Assembly (NCBI GenBank): GCA_005223375.1
Contig: RXOD01006240.1
Span: forward strand, 1 to 10,865
From: Amoebophrya sp. AT5.2
Lineage: Eukaryota > Sar > Dinophyceae > Syndiniales > Amoebophryaceae
Direction of reading: 5' to 3'
Length of the DNA: 10,865 nt
The notes beneath the pieces were generated by a model that saw only the letters and a program-made list of their open reading frames with translations, ran no database searches and was not told where the DNA came from. The position numbers and the translations under genes were made by a program. Positions 7,476 through 10,865 of the stretch are shown here, one piece after another. Numbering within the stretch: position 1 is the first letter of the stretch; each line of letters opens with the position of its first letter.

Positions 7476-8308
7476 GCTGTGTCCCAAAGAAACCAATAGG
7501 CGCCTTGGTGTCAAGGGATGCTTTGTTCATCACCAGAGAGAGTGAGTAATGGTAATGCATATGTTGCAATTGCGCTTGCTAAGGAGAAGGCTACGAACCC
7601 TCCTCAAAGTCTTGGAGTCTAAGATGATTGCTCAGTGCTGCGCCAGGTACCGGAGAGAATGGCGAGTGTGCCGCAAGCCGTAGCAGAAGAAGCTCGTCAC
7701 GCGCTCGACGTCAATAAATAAATATGTGCTCGCGCTCGGCGTATACTTATACAACAAAGACAAACAGCTCGAGCTAGAGCTTCATCCACATCCCGTCCCC
7801 ACTGGGTCCGTGTTATAAGCGGATTCGAAAAGGACAACGACAAGATTGATGTAGATGCTAGATGAGCAAGTACACCAAGTAAATCAATTATTAGTGATCT
7901 ATATGATATAGACGAACCAGCGAAAGACAGAAGGACCGCATAAGTCGAGAAGTGGCAGTACTCAGAAGCAAGTACTTACTTAACAGCGACTGTGGCTTAA
8001 GTGACTGACAGATGCGTCCAGAATAAGAAAGTAGATTGATCCGAATCGAAGTGCTGCACTCAAACTCAAAGAAGTAGGAATAGAATAAGAAAAGTAGTTG
8101 CCTTTCAATTATGAAGAAATTAATCCCGGTGGCGCAGGTAGGCTATCTTAATCCGGGTCTACACGATCTAACACGAAGCATGGTTTTGAGGGGAACGGAG
8201 TTGTTTTGTCTTGGATGAGCGGCGCGGTGGACTGCGCGGATTCTTGGCCGCGTGAGAGTGACGGCACTCGATCACACAGGCCCACGCTTCTGCCCCTCGC
8301 GTCCTTAC

Positions 8309-8324
8309 CCTTGTGGCCACAAGG
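8309..8324. repeat. Perfect 16-bp palindrome
   Basis: The half-site ccttgtgg is followed directly by its reverse complement ccacaagg. The flanking bases extend the symmetry loosely (tac on the left, gta on the right). It lies near the middle of the 8102-8458 stretch. Confidence 0.8.
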
Positions 8325-8377
8325 TATCCAAGACAACGGCCGCGCTTCCGGTCTTTGGATTTGTAAGGTGCTCGCTT

Positions 8378-8446
8378 CTAGTGGCCGCGAAGCGAAGTCA
8401 AGTAGCCTCAAGGGGTGCCGGCTCACTGCTACTTGACCGCCACTAG
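8378..8446. repeat. Imperfect inverted repeat, arms 8378-8405 and 8429-8446
   Basis: The right arm ctacttgaccgccactag reads as ctagtggc plus gtcaagtag in reverse complement. The left arm carries the same two blocks separated by about ten extra bases. The pair forms an interrupted hairpin and sits just before the right-hand copy of the 11-bp direct repeat. Confidence 0.6.
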
Positions 8447-8572
8447 GCTTTCAATTATAATTATTGCGCGATCAACATCAACCGCTGGGTCTGGGGATTG
8501 TGTCTTTTCGTAAACGTGCTGCGCAGTAACAGCATATAAAGTAGCGCACCATATCCATCGATATCCATAAAA

Positions 8573-10680
8573 CTACCGCAAATAGTCCGGCAGTGCGTGG
8601 ATCGCGTGGTTCTCTTGTATCGTCCTTTCGTCTTCCGGATTTTCCCGTAGCTCAACGTTATTGCCAAGCCTCGAGTCGAGCCGTACGTTGCTGCGAAGCC
8701 AATTTAAGACTTCGTAATCTCGTAGAACTGCACTTGAGCTCGAGGCCAAGTATGCCTCTCGTGGACCACTAAAAGAGGCGCGCAGACGCAATGGGTTGGC
8801 CCTCGCGGCCCATGCCTCCAGCGTTTCTCGACCGAAAGCAAATATCGCTTGCCTGATCAAGCGCGCGTGGGACGCCGCCGGCTCCTGGACGTCGCGGAAA
8901 AAACAGAAATCGGCGAAGTTGGAAAAAACATGCGAAGATGATAGGTCAGCGCCACCAGCCGCCACTTCTTCCTGCCGCATCTCGTGAACGCTTTGTTGCC
9001 ACCACCACCGAAGGCTACCTTTCGCGTACACCGAACGCTTTGTTGCCACCACCGAACGCTTTGTTGCCACCACCTTTCGCGTACATTCCAGACCACTGCC
9101 CAGACCACCGTAAAGGATCCTCGCAAAGCAACTGGCACGTCGGCCCACTGCCGCAGCAAGTTGGTCCCAATGGCGGCACTCACGAATTTTTCAGACCGGA
9201 CCACTGCTGCCGGCACGTGCAGCGCGTGGCTCACTGTGGCAAGCAAACGTCCGGGGGCGGGGTGCGCGACGTTTTTTCCGACGAGTCCCCGGGAGACAAG
9301 ACTGTCTTCTTTGCCCGACTCAGCCACCGCCAAAAGCATGCACTCCAGGTCGCTCCTCGCGGTGCTTGGGACGTCCGCGTCCCACGACCGACGAAACAGC
9401 TCGGGAAAATGAAATAATGCTTTTCGCAGGATGCGGACGTCCGTTCGCGCGGGCATGCGCACCAGGGATCCCCAGCCAGCGTGGGCGCCTTCGACCTCAC
9501 CCTTCCGAATGCGCCGGGCCAGGTCCTTGAAAATATAGTGCGCGGTCGAGTCCTCATCGAGAATCTCGGTTATAACGCGCACGGACCCTTTCGCAGCTTC
9601 CGGCAAGTCCTCCCAAGCTGGAAACCAAGCGGGTCCGCGCCGAAGGCCGGCGAGGGTGATGTCGTCGTGGTGGTGAAGATGCGGACTCAGCCGCTGCACC
9701 TGGTCCAGGGATGCCGGCGCGCCACGGAGCTCTTTCGCAATAGCCGCCCCGACAACCGCCCCCGACGCAGTCGCGCCACTTCGAAAGCGCCCCGGAATCT
9801 CCGCCCAGAAGGATCTCTCTGGCCCCCACCATTTGTGAATGGTGGCCGCAAGTACCTCGGCGGAAGTATCGAGCAAATGCCTCGGTATCTGCTCCGAAGA
9901 AACCACGATATCATCCCTGCGCAGCACGGCCGCGAGCACCTCTGGCGACAGCGTAGGCCCTTCTTCCCTAAAGGCGGCCGGAATATCTTCGAAGCGTCCA
10001 CTCCACGAACCCTGCTGAATCAGTGCCGCAGTCTCTTTGGCGGAGAGTACATATTGTTGGCCCAACTGTGTCGCTGGATCCGTTATCAAGCCTTTCCGAA
10101 TCGCGGCCACCACAGCGTCTTCACCCACTTCGTGCTCGTCCCCGGCACCAAGGGGACCGCCAGGCCCCATCAGACCGTCCTCCTCCTCGCCTGCCGGTGT
10201 AAAAATCTCCGCGAAGCTTTCTATCACGCCGGCTTCGATCGCAGCAATCACGACCCTGCGGTCGCTTTTCGCGTTTGCGGGCACGGTGGGCCAGCCGGTC
10301 TCCCAGTCGCCGGCCTCGATGGTCTGCAGCACGCGGCCAGGATCCAACTCCAGAGGTTCGAAACAGTTTCCCTCGCTTCGCATGGCTTTCGACGCGTGCT
10401 GCAGTCGTCCCGGTGAGTCTCCTGCGTTTCCGGTGAGAAAATCTCCGACAAGCTTGCGATGGACGTCGCGCGGTAAGTCCATGAATTCGGCACGCGGCGT
10501 CGGCGGCGCAAGAAGAGACTCCAGCTGGCCGGGCTGGCCTGCAGACCCCTCCGCCAGCTGGCTGGGCGGATCACCACCTGGCGAAGGGGTCTGCCGGTCG
10601 GCCCGGGTCATCTTCGTCCCTTTGCTGTCGTCAACCAGACCAGCAAAGGCGATGGCAGTGGCCAAGAAAGCAGCCCGCAT
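8573..10680 (-). CDS. Predicted secreted helical-repeat protein, DUF4116-like
   Basis: The ATG at 10680-10678 is chosen because it starts a clear signal peptide, MRAAFLATAIAFAGLV. Residues 25-65 are Pro/Gly/Ser-rich and 66-103 resemble an F-box (FMDLPRDVHRKLVGDFL). From about 118 to 545 a unit of roughly 30-40 residues recurs with the pattern W..IP..(L/F)R.....V..AAI..G, for example VVIAAIEAG (143-151), DAVVAAIRKG, EVLAAVLRR, GAVVGAAIAKE and FTVVWAVVWN. This resembles DUF4116, a repeat family of unknown role common in protists. The first frame runs to a stop at 8857, but protein-like sequence moves to another frame and ends NHAIHALPDYLR at the TAG at 8575-8573. A GT-AG intron of 47 nt (9018-8972) or 38 nt (9018-8981) joins the frames, giving 686 or 689 residues. 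A frameshift or assembly error is the alternative. Confidence 0.7.
8972..9018 (-). other. Candidate 47-nt intron joining the two frames of the repeat protein
   Basis: On the minus strand the segment begins GTAGCC and ends CGGCAG. It starts exactly at a codon boundary after CTRK, and its length of 47 shifts the frame by the amount needed to continue in EEVAAGGADL. A 38-nt version ending ACGAG at 8981 also restores the frame. The right-hand part contains one copy of the 21-bp repeat. Very short for an intron, but within the range seen in some protists. Confidence 0.45.
8986..9085. repeat. 21-bp repeat, three copies, plus a 13-bp direct repeat
   Basis: gaacgctttgttgccaccacc occurs at 8986-9006, 9033-9053 and 9054-9074, the last two in perfect tandem. 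A 13-mer, cctttcgcgtaca, occurs at 9018-9030 and 9073-9085. On the coding strand two copies give WWQQSVR twice in the upstream frame, while the third gives WWQQSV only in the downstream frame. The array coincides with the frame switch in the repeat-protein gene. Confidence 0.9.
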
Positions 10681-10865
10681 ATTGACGCACAATTGACGTT
10701 CCGGGATTTGATACTTATTAAAGTATTGTTTATCCGATAAGTACACGAACGTATTCGCGTGGCGAAGAAAAAGGCGTATGTTGTTCAGAGCTGAAACATT
10801 TGCAACGAGAGAACCGCGCTTAGTGTTTTTTTCTAGTTATGCAACAACTGAACTCTAATTGAACT
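10681..10865. promoter_or_regulatory. 5' flank of the repeat-protein gene
   Basis: This stretch lies upstream of the chosen ATG and should hold the 5' untranslated region and promoter. The reading frame remains open to about 10746 using a GTG, but the ATG at 10680 gives the signal peptide at the very N-terminus. It is A/T-richer than the coding sequence, with no motif I can name. Confidence 0.4.

Larger units (their letters stand above)
8102..8458. mobile_element. Candidate small non-autonomous element between 11-bp direct repeats
   Basis: The 11-mer ctttcaattat occurs at 8102-8112 and 8448-8458 and encloses about 335 bp of GC-richer sequence within an A/T-richer spacer. The inner ends share a weak inverted similarity (GTGGCG...GTAG). 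The interior is rich in inverted repeats, including a perfect 16-bp palindrome at 8309-8324 and a stem formed by 8378-8405 with 8429-8446. It encodes no convincing protein. A MITE-like insertion with its target duplication fits. A structured RNA gene or chance repeats are alternatives. Confidence 0.35.
6824..8572. other. Long intergenic stretch, mostly no gene seen
   Basis: About 1.7 kb separates the methyltransferase start from the end of the right-hand gene. Positions 6824-7000 are the A/T-rich 5' flank of the methyltransferase (a T-rich run at 6822-6838). Positions 7200-7480 hold a tandem repeat and a weak minus-strand ORF. Positions 7530-8100 are A/T-richer, with many short stops in all frames. 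Positions 8102-8458 may be an inserted element. I find no rRNA, tRNA, spliceosomal RNA or spliced-leader sequence by eye. Confidence 0.5.

Noticed and set aside
7578..7660. tRNA-like string with a T-arm look (GGGTTCG on the minus strand)
   Set aside because: There is no matching acceptor stem, and the anticodon-like loop lacks the required T at position 33.
8148..8426. Minus-strand ORF of 92 codons
   Set aside because: Composition is random-like, there is no motif, and it sits in the palindrome-rich possible insertion.
8986..9085. CRISPR-like array
   Set aside because: Copies are in direct tandem or separated by related sequence, not by unique spacers, and they lie in a eukaryotic coding region.
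9481..10416. 311-codon plus-strand ORF
   Set aside because: It is antisense to the regular helical-repeat protein. GC-rich third positions on the minus strand suppress stops on the opposite strand.
438..10680. General reassignment of stop codons as sense codons
   Set aside because: The complete 1028-codon methyltransferase frame and the long exons carry no in-frame stops, and the one suggestive TAG has other explanations.

Overview
The window looks like nuclear DNA of a protist. Three things point this way: coding regions interrupted by GT-AG introns with matching phases, long low-complexity inserts in a eukaryote-type RNA methyltransferase, and no bacterial operon signals. All supported genes lie on the minus strand, with GC-ending codons preferred and simple repeats between them. 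The one-way gene order and the possible mobile-type introns would suit a dinoflagellate-lineage alveolate, perhaps a syndinean such as Amoebophrya. That placement is a guess from style, not from a marker gene.

Layout from left to right: (1) positions 1-190, a 12-bp purine-rich minisatellite. (2) 388-409, a perfect 22-bp palindrome. (3) 438-3287, a multi-exon minus-strand gene for an unrecognised acidic, low-complexity protein. I reconstruct three exons (3287-2953, 2623-1557, 1331-1105), giving 542 residues. A fourth coding block (773-438) lies beyond an in-frame TAG that is followed at once by a good splice donor. (4) 3737-6823, an uninterrupted 1028-codon gene for an NSUN2/Trm4-type RNA cytosine-5 methyltransferase, the only confidently identified product. 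(5) 6824-8572, a mostly non-coding stretch with one possible 74-codon ORF, a 33-bp tandem repeat and, at 8102-8458, a possible small insertion bounded by 11-bp direct repeats. (6) 8573-10680, a minus-strand gene for a predicted secreted helical-repeat protein resembling DUF4116 proteins. Its 3' part is in another frame and can be joined by a 38- or 47-nt GT-AG intron lying next to a 21-bp tandem repeat. (7) 10681-10865, its 5' flank.

No functional link between the three genes can be seen. The NSUN2-like enzyme would be housekeeping tRNA modification; the repeat protein would enter the secretory route; the left-hand gene has no assigned role. The most interesting features are the gene structures: inverted repeats at the ends of two introns, a stop codon sitting just before a canonical donor, and a frame switch at a tandem repeat.
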